From Microbacterium sp. Au-Mic1 (GTDB lineage Bacteria > Actinomycetota > Actinomycetes > Actinomycetales > Microbacteriaceae), in the NCBI RefSeq assembly GCF_021341785.1, contig NZ_JAJTTF010000007.1:124001-188000 (forward strand): a stretch of DNA of 64,000 bases, in the 5' to 3' direction. Numbering within the stretch: the stretch's first letter is position 1; every line of letters begins with the position of its first letter. A program made the translations under genes and the position numbers. Shown here piece after piece: positions 53,085 through 62,100 of this stretch. Below the pieces are notes generated by a model. The model was given only the letters and a program-made list of their open reading frames with translations. It had not been told where the DNA came from and did no database searches.

Positions 53085-53155
53085 CCTCTGCGGCCCGCGA
53101 CCCGGCGAATCGGGACGGTCGCGGACGGGCCCGCCGCAGGTCGCGGCGAGCACGA

Positions 53156-53187
53156 AAGAGGCCCCGAGCGACTGCTCGGGGCCTCTT
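53156..53187 (-). terminator. intrinsic-type terminator after tRNA-Ala
   Basis: Perfect 14-base arms AAGAGGCCCCGAGC (53156-53169) and GCTCGGGGCCTCTT (53174-53187), 4-base loop, followed on the minus strand by TTTC. Placed 8 bases after the tRNA 3' end. Confidence 0.85.
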
Positions 53188-53194
53188 GTTCCGG

Positions 53195-53267
53195 TGGACC
53201 CAGGGGGATTCGAACCCCCGACCTCTTCATTGCGAACGAAGCGCGCTACCAACTGCGCCATGGGCCC
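53195..53267 (-). tRNA. tRNA-Ala (anticodon CGC)
   Basis: 73 bases on the minus strand. Acceptor arms GGGCCCA and TGGGTCC pair fully (one G-T). The D-arm contains GCGCAGTTGGTAGCGC. The anticodon stem encloses TTCGCAA, giving anticodon CGC, which reads GCG alanine codons. The T-arm is GGGGGTTCGAATCCCCC. CCA is not fully encoded. A strong terminator follows. Confidence 0.95.
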
Positions 53268-53353
53268 GTGAACCAGATCAGCCTAGCACGGGCATCCGGC
53301 CGCACTCGTCATCGGCGGCGCCTGCCACGCCCGCCGGGCGTGTCGGATCCGGC

Positions 53354-54226
53354 TCAGCCCGCGGCGCGCTCGGCGAGCAGTCGCCGCACGTGCGCCTCGA
53401 TCTCGGCGTCGTCGACGTAGCCCATCCGTGCGTACGGCGACTCCGGCGCGGTCGCAGGTACGGGCATCGGCACGGGCGCCTGCGAAGCGGCGAGCTCATC
53501 CGCCTTGCGCTGCAGTTCAGCGGCGCGGGCGGCCTCGCGTGCGAGCGCCTGAGCGTCGATCGTGGCGCGCGCCGCGTGCGCGCGGGAGCCGGCGACCGAG
53601 GTCAGCGGCTCGGGCAGCGTGCGCGGCGTCCAGGTGCGGGGCCCCTGGTCGTGCAGCTCGGTCTCGCGCACGGACGAGTCGTCGACGGCGGGCGCCGCCA
53701 CGATGCGCACCGAGCGGCGGGCCGCACGCCGGGCGACGGCTGCCATCCGCTGCAGCATCAGGAGGGCGAGCAGCGCGACGGCGCCACCGGCCCAGAGGAG
53801 GATCGAGGAACCGCCGACGACCAGCTGCCAGACACCCACGCCGGTCGCGGCGAGCGCGAGGACGAACATCACCGTGGCGACGAGTCGCGTACGGCGGCGA
53901 GCACGGGCTCGCAGGAACGCCGGATCGGCGTGCGTGGCGGCGAGCTGCTCGCGCAGCCGCTGCAGATCCGCCTGCTCGCGGTCGCTCTGCAGCCTCTTCG
54001 CCAGCTTCTGCTGGGCGAGGGCCGTGCGGGCGTTCAACTCGAGCTGCACCTCGCGCGGTGCCTCGCTGGTCTCCGCGAGCACCCGCAGGGCACGGTTCAG
54101 GCGCAGCGCGTTGCGCTCGGCGGCGTCGTACTGATGCTGCCCCCGCCACGAGGGCAGGAAGTAGAGCAGCCACAGCAGCGCCGCGACCAGGACGATCACG
54201 CCCCCGCTCAGCACCGGCCCGTTCAT
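53354..54226 (-). CDS. membrane protein with coiled coil, unknown function
   Basis: 290 residues. One N-terminal membrane helix (VLSGGVIVLVAALLWLLYFL), a charged helical stretch about residues 30-105 likely to form a coiled coil, then two hydrophobic helices (about 115-165), and a long cytoplasmic tail with Pro-rich linker and a final charged helix. GGAGG lies 4 bases before the ATG, and TACCGT a little further up. I do not recognise a family. Divergent from an MFS gene. Confidence 0.7.
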   Translation of the reverse strand: MNGPVLSGGVIVLVAALLWLLYFLPSWRGQHQYDAAERNALRLNRALRVLAETSEAPREVQLELNARTALAQQKLAKRLQSDREQADLQRLREQLAATHADPAFLRARARRRTRLVATVMFVLALAATGVGVWQLVVGGSSILLWAGGAVALLALLMLQRMAAVARRAARRSVRIVAAPAVDDSSVRETELHDQGPRTWTPRTLPEPLTSVAGSRAHAARATIDAQALAREAARAAELQRKADELAASQAPVPMPVPATAPESPYARMGYVDDAEIEAHVRRLLAERAAG

Positions 54227-54334
54227 GCCCTCCACGGTATGCGACGGCCCGCCCGCGACCGCGCCGACACGCGCACGCCGAGCCCAGGCCGGGCCACGCA
54301 GCCCTGCCGCCGCCCCGATGTCCGCCACGGCGAG

Positions 54335-54340
54335 TAGGGT
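54335..54340 (+). promoter_or_regulatory. -10 box TAGGGT, leaderless MFS gene
   Basis: TAGGGT on the plus strand, 7 bases from the GTG at 54348. Confidence 0.5.
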
Positions 54341-54347
54341 CGGCCAC

Positions 54348-55724
54348 GTGGCCTCGTTCACCCCTCTGCAGCGCCTCGTCATCGCGGTCGCCGTCCTCGC
54401 GTCGTTCGTCACCTTCCTCGACGGCACCGTCGTCACCGTCGCCCTGCCGGCGATCAGCCGTGAACTGGGCGGAGGCATCACCACCCAGCAGTGGGCGGTC
54501 GACGCCTATCTGATCACGCTCAGCGCTCTGATCCTGCTCGCCGGATCCGTCTCCGACGCTTACGGGCGAGTGCTGGTGATGCGGATCGGACTGATCGCGT
54601 TCGGCATCGCCTCGATCGCCGTCGCGGCCGCGCCCACTCCCCTGGTGCTCATCATCGCCCGCGCCGCGCAGGGCGCCGCGGGGGCATTGCTCGTTCCGAG
54701 CTCGCTCGCCCTGATCACGGCCGTGATGCGCGGCGAGGTGCAGTCCAGGGCGATCGGGGTGTGGACGGCGTTCACGACCGCCGCGCAGCTGGTCGGCCCG
54801 TTGCTCGGCGGACTGTTCGTGGACCTGCTCTCCTGGCGCTTCGTGTTCCTCATCAACGTGCTCCCGATCGCCGTCACGCTCCTGCTCCTGCGCCGACTCC
54901 GCCTGCCGGAGCACGAGCGCACCTCGCAGGTGGACTGGCTCAGCGGGGCGCTCTGCGCGATCGGCCTCGGCGGAGTCGTCTATGCGCTCATCGAGCAGCC
55001 GCATCAGGGTTGGGGCTCCCCCGTGATCCTCGTCACCGCGATCGGGGGCGCAGCCCTGCTGGTCGTCTTCCTGCTGCGCCAGCGCCGCCCGCACCCGCTG
55101 ATGCCGCTGTCGCTGTTCCGGGTACGCAACTTCGCCTGGGGCAACCTGTCGACCCTCTTCGTCTACGCGGCCCTGTCGCTGAACGGATTCGTGATCGGCG
55201 TCTACCTGCAGCAGGGCGCGGGGCTCAAGGCCACGGAGGCCGGCCTCGCGAGCCTGCCCATCACCATCCTGATGATCCTGCTCAGCTCGCGCGTGGGCCG
55301 CCTCGCCGGACGGCTGGGGCCTCGCCTGTTCATGGCGGGAGGCCCGCTGGTCATGGCCGCGGGGACGCTGCTGCTGCTCCTGGTCTCGGAGGAGTTCGAC
55401 TACTGGTGGCAGGTGCTGCCGGCGATGATCGTGCTCGGCATCGGCCTGTCGCTGACGGTCGCCCCGCTCACGTCGGCGATCCTCGGATCGATCGACGAGA
55501 ACCGGTCCGGGATCGCCTCGGCTGTCAACAACGCCGTCTCGCGCGTGGCGGGGCTGCTCGTGGTGGCGATGCTCTCGACCATCGTCGGCGGCACGCTGAA
55601 TCTGCCGGGCTTCCACAGCGCCACCTGGGTCACCGCCACCCTGTTCGCCGTCGGCGGGGTCGTGTCGTGGATCGGGATCCGCCGCCCCACCCCGGAGCCC
55701 GTTGCCCAGCCCGTCGAGGGCTGA
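54348..55724 (+). CDS. MFS transporter, DHA2/EmrB-like
   Basis: 458 residues with 13-14 membrane segments. The first segment has SFVTFLDGTVVTVALPAISR, the hallmark D of the DHA2 group; segment 5 has VGPLLGGLFVDLLSWRFVFLIN (motif C-like), typical of H+ antiporters. GTG at 54348 is supported by TAGGGT 7 bases upstream; the longer frame would add a non-hydrophobic leader overlapping the divergent gene. Probably an exporter of toxic organic compounds; no neighbouring regulator. Confidence 0.87.
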   Translation: MASFTPLQRLVIAVAVLASFVTFLDGTVVTVALPAISRELGGGITTQQWAVDAYLITLSALILLAGSVSDAYGRVLVMRIGLIAFGIASIAVAAAPTPLVLIIARAAQGAAGALLVPSSLALITAVMRGEVQSRAIGVWTAFTTAAQLVGPLLGGLFVDLLSWRFVFLINVLPIAVTLLLLRRLRLPEHERTSQVDWLSGALCAIGLGGVVYALIEQPHQGWGSPVILVTAIGGAALLVVFLLRQRRPHPLMPLSLFRVRNFAWGNLSTLFVYAALSLNGFVIGVYLQQGAGLKATEAGLASLPITILMILLSSRVGRLAGRLGPRLFMAGGPLVMAAGTLLLLLVSEEFDYWWQVLPAMIVLGIGLSLTVAPLTSAILGSIDENRSGIASAVNNAVSRVAGLLVVAMLSTIVGGTLNLPGFHSATWVTATLFAVGGVVSWIGIRRPTPEPVAQPVEG

Positions 55725-55747
55725 GCGGCTTCACCGACGAATCGCGC

Positions 55748-56461
55748 TCAGCTCTGGACGCCCGATTCGCCACGCAGGCCGGATCCGCCCGTCACACGGG
55801 TCGGGGGCACCCCTCCGGCCTCACCCGTCGCGCCGGTCGACGGCAGGTCCGAGGCCGGCACTGCCGCCCACTCGGCAGGGACGCGTCCCGAGGCCCAGCG
55901 GTTCAGCACGCCCTCGGGCACATCCTCACGCACCAGCGAGAACGCGAGGTGGTCGCGCCAGTCGCCGTCGATGTGGATGAACCGCCGGCGCATCCCCTCA
56001 TAGCGGAAACCGAGCTTCTGCACGACCCGCAGACTCGGCCGGTTCTCCGGCCGCAGGCAGATCTCGATCCGGTGCAGTCCGAGGTCGGAGAACGCCAGGT
56101 CGGTCGCCATCGCGACGGCGGCCGGGGTGATCCCGTGTCCCGCGAATCGCTCGCTGACCCAGTACCCGATGGTTGCCGAGCACAGGGATCCGCGCATGAC
56201 TCCCCAGATGTTGAGCTGCCCGGCGATCTTCCCGTCGTACTCCATCACGAACGGGTAGCCGCTGCCGTCGCGGTACTGCTGCAGTAGGCGCCGGATGCTC
56301 ACCCGCATGTCGATGCCGGTCTGCAGGCCGGGCAGCGTCGCCTCCCACGGCTGCAGCCAGCGTCGGTTGGTGACGAGCTCGTGCTGCAGCGGGCGCGCGT
56401 CCTTGGTGCGGATGAGCCGGAGTTCGACCGGTCCGTGCCGCATCGGCGCTGAGACGTCCAC
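55748..56461 (-). CDS. GNAT acetyltransferase, RimJ/RimL-like
   Basis: 237 residues from a GTG 7 bases after the galU stop. TIGYWVSERFAGHGITPAAV contains the acetyl-CoA binding segment (R/Q-x-x-G-x-G/A type), followed by HRIEICLRPENRPSLRVVQK and LGFRYEGMRR, typical of RimJ/RimL N-terminal acetylases. The last 45 residues are a Gly/Pro/Thr-rich tail. Likely same transcript as galU; no functional link is apparent. Confidence 0.83.
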   Translation of the reverse strand: MDVSAPMRHGPVELRLIRTKDARPLQHELVTNRRWLQPWEATLPGLQTGIDMRVSIRRLLQQYRDGSGYPFVMEYDGKIAGQLNIWGVMRGSLCSATIGYWVSERFAGHGITPAAVAMATDLAFSDLGLHRIEICLRPENRPSLRVVQKLGFRYEGMRRRFIHIDGDWRDHLAFSLVREDVPEGVLNRWASGRVPAEWAAVPASDLPSTGATGEAGGVPPTRVTGGSGLRGESGVQS

Positions 56462-56468
56462 GATCCGC

Positions 56469-57365
56469 TCAGATCCTCTCGGCGAACTCCTTGAGCCAGA
56501 CCCGAAGGTCCGGTCCGAGGTCATCGCGGTCCGCGGCGAGCTGCACGATCGCCTTGATGTACTCCAGGCGATCGCCCGTGTCGTAGCGGCGCCCGCGGAA
56601 GATCACGCCGTGCACGCCGGGTCCGTCCGGATCCGCGGCGAGCTCCTGCAGCGCGTCCGTGAGCTGGATCTCCCCGCCCTTCCCCGGCGGAGTGCGCTCG
56701 AGGATCTCGAAGATCGACGCGGGAAGCACGTAGCGGCCGATCACGGCCAGGTTGGACGGCGCCTCATCGCGCGCAGGCTTCTCGACGAGCCCGGTCACAT
56801 GCCGGATGTCGCCCGCAGCACCGTCCGGCACGCCATCCACCGCCGCCGTGCCGTACAGGTGGATCTGGTCGAGATCCACCTCCATGAGCGCGATCACGGC
56901 CGCGCCGCTGCGCTCATGTTCGGCGATCATCGCCGTCAGCAGCGGATCGCGTTCGTCCATGAGGTCGTCGCCCAGCAGCACCGCGAACGAGCTCTCGCCG
57001 ACGTGCGTGCGCGCGCGCAGCACGGCATGTCCGAGCCCCCTGGGCTCGCCCTGGCGCAGGTAGTGGATGTCGGCCATGTCGCTGGACGCGACGACGCGGG
57101 CGAGGCGGCTGTGGTCGCCCTTCTGCGTCAGTTTGCCCTCCAGCTCCGGCACGGAGTCGAAATGGTTGGAGATGGCGTTCTTGTTGCGCCCGATGATGAC
57201 GAGGATGTCCTCGATGCCCGCGGCCACGGCTTCCTCGACCACGTACTGGATCGCGGGCTTGTCGACGACCGGCAGCATCTCCTTGGGCATCGCCTTCGTG
57301 GCGGGAAGGAAGCGCGTTCCCAGGCCGGCCGCGGGGATCACCGCCTTGATGCGTGCCTTCGTCAT
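56469..57365 (-). CDS. galU: UTP-glucose-1-phosphate uridylyltransferase
   Basis: 298 residues, the normal length. It makes UDP-glucose from UTP and glucose-1-phosphate for wall polymers and glycans. Nucleotide-binding motif IPAAGLGTRFLPATKAMPKE, then MLPVVDKPAIQYVVEEA, RQGEPRGLGHAVL, VLLGDDLMD, GEIQLTDAL and GRRYDTGDRLEYI. TAAGCT lies 6 bases before the ATG (leaderless), divergent from the cyclo-ligase gene. Confidence 0.96.
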   Translation of the reverse strand: MTKARIKAVIPAAGLGTRFLPATKAMPKEMLPVVDKPAIQYVVEEAVAAGIEDILVIIGRNKNAISNHFDSVPELEGKLTQKGDHSRLARVVASSDMADIHYLRQGEPRGLGHAVLRARTHVGESSFAVLLGDDLMDERDPLLTAMIAEHERSGAAVIALMEVDLDQIHLYGTAAVDGVPDGAAGDIRHVTGLVEKPARDEAPSNLAVIGRYVLPASIFEILERTPPGKGGEIQLTDALQELAADPDGPGVHGVIFRGRRYDTGDRLEYIKAIVQLAADRDDLGPDLRVWLKEFAERI

Positions 57366-57371
57366 CTGCTC

Positions 57372-57377
57372 AGCTTA
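57372..57377 (-). promoter_or_regulatory. -10 box TAAGCT, leaderless galU
   Basis: TAAGCT on the minus strand, 6 bases from the ATG at 57365. Confidence 0.55.
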
Positions 57378-57426
57378 CGGGCGCGGGCGCGGATCCGGCC
57401 CTCAGCCGACACGCGCGGGCCCCCGG

Positions 57427-57432
57427 TAGAAT
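57427..57432 (+). promoter_or_regulatory. -10 box TAGAAT, leaderless cyclo-ligase gene
   Basis: TAGAAT on the plus strand, 7 bases from the ATG at 57440. This is the best match to consensus among the leaderless promoters in the window. Confidence 0.6.
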
Positions 57433-57439
57433 CGGGGCC

Positions 57440-58030
57440 ATGCCCGGCGAGATCGACCATGCGAAACGCGCACTGCGCGCCGATCTACGCGAGCGCCGCG
57501 GTCTGCTGTCCGACCCGCAGCGCGCCGCAGCCGAGACCGCTCTGACGGCCCGTCTGGACGAGCTGATCGCCACGACCGGCGCCCGCTCGATCTCCTGCTT
57601 CCTCTCCACCACGACCGAACCCGGCACGCGCACCTTCATCCGCGAGGCGCTGGCCCGCGGCATCCGCGTGCTGCTGCCGATCACCCGCGAGGACGGCCTC
57701 CTCGACTGGGCGGTGGCGGGATCCGACGAGGAGATCACGACCGGCCTGCATGGTCTCCCCGAGCCCACCGGCGAGATCCTCAACCCGATGGCGCTGGACG
57801 AGGTGGATCTGCTGCTCATCCCGGCCGCCGCGGTGGATCGCACCGGCATGCGGATGGGCTGGGGGCGCGGCTACTTCGATCGCACGCTCGGCTCGATGCA
57901 GAAGTGCCCGCCCGTGTACGCCGTCGTCTACGACTCCGAGATCCTCGACGAGGTGCCCCACGACGTGCACGACCAGCCGGTCACCGGTGCCGTCACCCCC
58001 CTGCGCACCGTCGTCTTCCCCCTGACCTGA
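57440..58030 (+). CDS. 5-formyltetrahydrofolate cyclo-ligase
   Basis: 196 residues. It converts 5-formyl-THF to 5,10-methenyl-THF with ATP, salvaging folate. The basic N-terminal KRALRADLRERRGLLS, STTTEPGTRTFI, and the C-terminal RTGMRMGWGRGYFDRTL (GxGxGYYDR-type loop) are diagnostic. The order galU - cyclo-ligase - FmdB - mscL is a conserved actinobacterial arrangement as far as I know. Start ATG after TAGAAT. Confidence 0.93.
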   Translation: MPGEIDHAKRALRADLRERRGLLSDPQRAAAETALTARLDELIATTGARSISCFLSTTTEPGTRTFIREALARGIRVLLPITREDGLLDWAVAGSDEEITTGLHGLPEPTGEILNPMALDEVDLLLIPAAAVDRTGMRMGWGRGYFDRTLGSMQKCPPVYAVVYDSEILDEVPHDVHDQPVTGAVTPLRTVVFPLT

Positions 58031-58059
58031 CCTTCCCGAACCGAGACCTGCGAGGCCCC

Positions 58060-58335
58060 ATGCCCACCTACTCCTATGCCTGCACCGCGTGCGGACACCG
58101 CTTCGACGCCGTGCAGTCGTTCTCCGACAGCGCCCTCACCGAATGCCCCGAATGCCAGGGCCGGCTGCGCAAGGAGTACGGATCGATCGGCGTGACCTTC
58201 AACGGCTCGGGCTTCTATCGCACCGACTCCCGCGCGGGATCTGGGGTTTCCTCCTCGACGGGGGCATCATCGAAGACGGAATCGACGGCGAGCGCCAAAC
58301 CCGCGCCCGCCTCCGCACCGGCCTCGGGATCCTGA
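58060..58335 (+). CDS. FmdB-type zinc ribbon protein
   Basis: 91 residues. PTYSYACTACGHRFDAVQSF and ECPECQGRLRKEYGSIGVTF contain the two CxxC pairs of the FmdB regulatory-protein family; FNGSGFYRTD is the conserved end of the domain. The last 35 residues are Ser/Ala/Pro-rich. GAGG upstream of the ATG, 29 bases after the cyclo-ligase. Probably nucleic-acid or protein binding; role unknown. Confidence 0.88.
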   Translation: MPTYSYACTACGHRFDAVQSFSDSALTECPECQGRLRKEYGSIGVTFNGSGFYRTDSRAGSGVSSSTGASSKTESTASAKPAPASAPASGS

Positions 58336-58363
58336 GGTCGACTTTCAGGGGAGAGAAAGAAGC

Positions 58364-58777
58364 ATGATCAAGGGGTTCAAGGAGTTCATCCTCCGAGGCA
58401 ATGTCATCGACCTGGCGGTCGCGGTCGTCATCGGCGCCGCATTCTCGGCCATCGTCAACGTGGTCGTCGACTCGCTCGTCAACCCGCTCATCAGCCTGTT
58501 CTTCAAGGCGGACAGCCTGAACGAAGCACTCAAGGTCACCGTGCCAGGTTTCTTCGGCGGGTCGGCGACGTTCGCGTTCGGCGCGATCATCGGCGCCGTC
58601 ATCAACTTCCTGGCCGTTGCGCTCGTCGTCTACCTCGCGTTCGTGATGCCCATGAACCACTTCAACCAGCGCCGCGCCGCCAAGGCCGGGGTCACCGAGG
58701 AGCCCGAGGCGCTGCCCACGGAGCAGGAGCTGCTGATCCAGATCCGGGATCTGCTCGAGAAGCAGAAGTCGGCCTGA
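58364..58777 (+). CDS. mscL: large-conductance mechanosensitive channel
   Basis: 137 residues, the usual size. KGFKEFILRGNVIDLAVAVV is the conserved N-terminal amphipathic helix and first membrane helix, and AFGAIIGAVINFLAVALVVY the second. The C-terminal ELLIQIRDLLEKQ forms the cytoplasmic bundle. It opens under membrane tension to release solutes on osmotic downshock. GGGGAGAG before the ATG. A strong hairpin follows 14 bases after the stop. Confidence 0.97.
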   Translation: MIKGFKEFILRGNVIDLAVAVVIGAAFSAIVNVVVDSLVNPLISLFFKADSLNEALKVTVPGFFGGSATFAFGAIIGAVINFLAVALVVYLAFVMPMNHFNQRRAAKAGVTEEPEALPTEQELLIQIRDLLEKQKSA

Positions 58778-58791
58778 TCGGAACCGTCCTC

Positions 58792-58825
58792 GACGCCCCC
58801 GCGCCCTCGTGGTGACGGGGGCGTC
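58792..58825 (+). terminator. hairpin after mscL
   Basis: Perfect 10-base arms GACGCCCCCG (58792-58801) and CGGGGGCGTC (58816-58825) with a 14-base loop. Probably ends the cyclo-ligase-fmdB-mscL transcript. Confidence 0.7.
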
Positions 58826-58837
58826 GTCGTCCGATCG

Positions 58838-58895
58838 GGTCGGTGAGCGAGCACCGGCGCAGCCGGAGCGAGACGAAACGCCGCTCGCCGGCGAG
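58838..58895. repeat. intergenic repeat, locus D (short form)
   Basis: GTCGGTGAGCGAG then GGAGCGAGACGAAACGCCG, the two core pieces of the repeat family in shortened form, followed by CTCGCCGGCGAG. It lies between the convergent mscL and the 77-codon gene; 58778-58913 holds only this and the terminator. Confidence 0.6.
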
Positions 58896-58913
58896 AGCGC
58901 CGTGCACCAGGCC

Positions 58914-59147
58914 TCAGTAGTGCGGTGGAACCTCGCGACGCAGCGCCGCATCGTTCGGACCCGCCGCGCTCTTCGCCTGCGCCCCGGTGTCCCGGTCGCG
59001 TTCGTCCGGCTCGGCATGCGTACCCGGCGCCGGGGTGAGCTTCGCGCGCCGCGACCCGCGCACGCGCACGACGCGCTGGCGGGATCCGGCTCCGTCCGCA
59101 CCCGCCTCGGTGGACGCGGACGTCGGCTCAGGCTCGCCGTCAGGCAT
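58914..59147 (-). CDS. small hypothetical protein, coupled to the helicase-like gene
   Basis: 77 residues, strongly charged and Pro/Ala rich, ending REVPPHY. The ATG overlaps the stop of the 1232-residue gene by 8 bases (ATGCCTGA), the usual coupling here, which argues for a real gene. No domain recognised. Probably disordered. Confidence 0.5.
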   Translation of the reverse strand: MPDGEPEPTSASTEAGADGAGSRQRVVRVRGSRRAKLTPAPGTHAEPDERDRDTGAQAKSAAGPNDAALRREVPPHY

Positions 59148-62100
59148 CGTCGACGTCGAGCGGCTGGGTGTCGCCGTCCACGCGCGGCGCGTCGAGGGGC
59201 ACCCCGAGCACCTCGCCGATGCGGCGCGCGACGCCGGCAGGATCGCTGTACAGGTCGAAGGCGTGCACCCTGATGTAGTGCCAGCCGAGGCGCCGCAGCA
59301 CCTGCGGGCGCAGTCGCAGGGTCTCGCGAAGCGACTCAGGACGAGACTCCGGATCCGGCTCGATCACGACCGCCTTGCCGGCGTGCTGCGCCACGAGGGG
59401 CAGCAGCCCGCGGTAGTCCACGTCCACCGAGACCCCGATGCGACGCAGCTCTCGCGCGAGCGCGAGCGTCAGCGGATCCGCCTGGTCCTCCGCGCGATCC
59501 TCGCGCGTGTGCCCGGCGAGGTCGCCGAGGATCGACATGAGCGTGGCCGCACCGTGGTCGAGACGCCCTTCGTCGAACGAGGACGGGCGGATCGAGGAGA
59601 CCATCACCATCGAGCGGCGCGCCCTGGTCATGCCGATCGTGAGCAGGCGGTCACCATCGGGCGAGGACAGGTCGCCGAAATCGCTGAGCACGCGGCCGTG
59701 CTTGGTGACGCCGTAGCCGAGCGAGAAGATCACGCGGTCACGGCTCTCCGCCGCCGCCTCCTCCAGCGTCAGCACGATGAAGGGCTCCTGCGTGTCGCGT
59801 CCGACGAACTCGGCCACGTCGCTGCGCCCCGCGAAGGCGATGGACACCGCCGCGAAGACCCGTTCGGCGTGCGTGCGGCTCGCCGTGACGACCATGAGCG
59901 ACTCGGTCGGACGATGCACCGCGTGCTCCACCACGAGCGTCACGACGCGGGCGACCTCGGCCTCGGGGCTCTCCATCGCGCCGGTCTCCGGGTGCGGGAT
60001 GCCGACCCCGCCCTCGACGTAGTCGACGGTCAGGGATCCGCGACCCAGGTAAGAACCGGCCCAGGGCAGCGAGACGATCTCGCCGCCGTAGAACGCGTCG
60101 TTGATGAGTGACGCAAGGTCCTCGCCGCCGGCCCGGTAGCTGCGGGTCAGCGTGACCACGGGCAGAAGTTCGGAGAGGCGCTCGAACACCGAGACGTCGT
60201 CGAACGGCTCCTCCACCTCACGGTCCTCCGCAGGCATCGTCGCCACCTGGAACGCGGTCGGCTTCTGCAGCACCGGGTCGCCGAACGCGACGATCTGACG
60301 GGCACGGCGGATGGCAGGGGTCGCCTCGGCCAGGTTGATCGCGGCGGCATCGACGAGGATCACGGTGTCGAACTCGACGGAGTCGGGCAGATCCGGCACC
60401 TGATAGGGCGAGGCGATCCAGACCGGCGCGAGCACGCGCATGAGCGTGGGCGCCGCGGCCACCAGCTCGGCGACGGTGGTGCGATGCTGCGTGAGTCCGT
60501 GACGGAGGTTCTGCGCCTCTGCGGCCTCATCGACGATCGAGATCCGCCACTGGCCGCTCAGCTGCCAGGCGAGCAGCGGCCCCGCGGCGCCGGCGTGCGC
60601 CTCGTCGACGAGGCGGAAGTCGCGCTCGAGCTGGTCGACGACCGAGGTGTTCGCCCCCAGCAGCGAGCGGTTCTGCCGGAGAGCCTGCTCGAGCAGGGAC
60701 TGCCACCAGGCGTACTCCAGCTCCGCGCCGACACGATCCTCGGAGAGGTGTCGGGTGGACAGGTCGATGAGCAGCGGCTCGAGGCCGAGCCCCGCCAGTT
60801 CGTCGCGGATACGGGCGCGCTCGATGAGATTCTCGAAGACGTCCGACTTCGCGGCGAGGCCGGCGAGCGTGCGCAGCAGGCGCGCGACGGGCAGCGTCGC
60901 GAGCGGCTCGCGGCGGCCCAGCGCCGCATCGAGCTCGGCAAGCTGCGCGTCGACATCGCGCCAGGCCACCGAGGCGTCGGCGAGCCCGAGCGGTACCTCG
61001 GGGGCGACGCCGGCATCGACGTAGCGCTGCCACTCGGTGCGCTGGGCCTGGATGCGCGTGAGCGCGTCGTGCATGTCGCCCACATGCGCGCCGGGGCGCA
61101 CGTACTCCTTGGCGAGCTGGCGCAGCCGACGACGGTTCGCGCCGGTCAGCGCCGCGCTCTCCCTGCGGCTGCCGTGGGCCTTGATGAGCTCTCCGAGCGG
61201 ACGCTCGAACACGGCCGGGGTGAACCGGTCGAGCGAGTCGCGGATCCCCTGGAGCAGGCGCAGGTACTCGCCGAGCTCGGAGATCGTCGAGAACGGACGC
61301 ATACGCGTCTGGGCGACGAGCTCGTAGCCCTGCTCGAGCAGATCCGGCACGGTGCGGGCATGCAGCCCCTCGGCGAGCGCGTGCACGCGATGCGCCTCGT
61401 CGGAGGAGGAGAAGACCACCCCGTACCAGGGCGAATCGTCGGGCCCGAACCGGAACTCCCCCAACCGCGCGGCCTGCGCGAGCGCTTCGGCGGCGTGGGT
61501 CCGATCCTCCGCGAGATTCTGCAGCGCGGGCCGGCCGAGCCGGGCCGTGGTGGACGGCGGCGTCGGCAGCAGCGCGAGCCGGGTGAGCATACGAGTGGCG
61601 TCGAGCACGCTGGCGCCCAGCGCCGGGTCCCTCTCCGTCAAAGCACGGCGGTAGTCGCGCAGCACCGTGCGCAGTCGGAGCAGGGCGTCATCGATCTCAG
61701 CGAGCTTGGGCGCGGCGGCCTTCTCGTTGCGGCCGATCGCGCGCACCAGATCCCGGCGCACGGAGGCCGGGGAGACCGCGAAGCCGTCCAGCCCGATCCC
61801 GCTCAGGCGGTGCCGCACGCCGTCGAGCGTCGAACGGCGGGGCGAGACGACGAGTACGCGCTTGCCCGCGCGCACCAGCTCGCCGATGGCGTTGATCACG
61901 GTCTGGGTCCCGCCGGTTCCCGGCAGCGTCGAGACGGTGAGCGAGTGCCCGGCCGCGATGCGCGCGAGAACCTGCTCCTGCTCGTTGTCCGCGTCGAGGA
62001 GGAGGTTGTCCGAGGCCGGAGCCCGGTCGTCCGGACCGGCGGCGGACGGGGTCGGACCGGGTGCGGTCACACGCTCGCGATCGGCGGCGTGCCCGGCCAG

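Noticed and set aside
53517-55616. 699-codon minus-strand frame opposite the MFS gene
   Set aside because: Antisense shadow; the real minus-strand gene is in another frame at 53354-54226.
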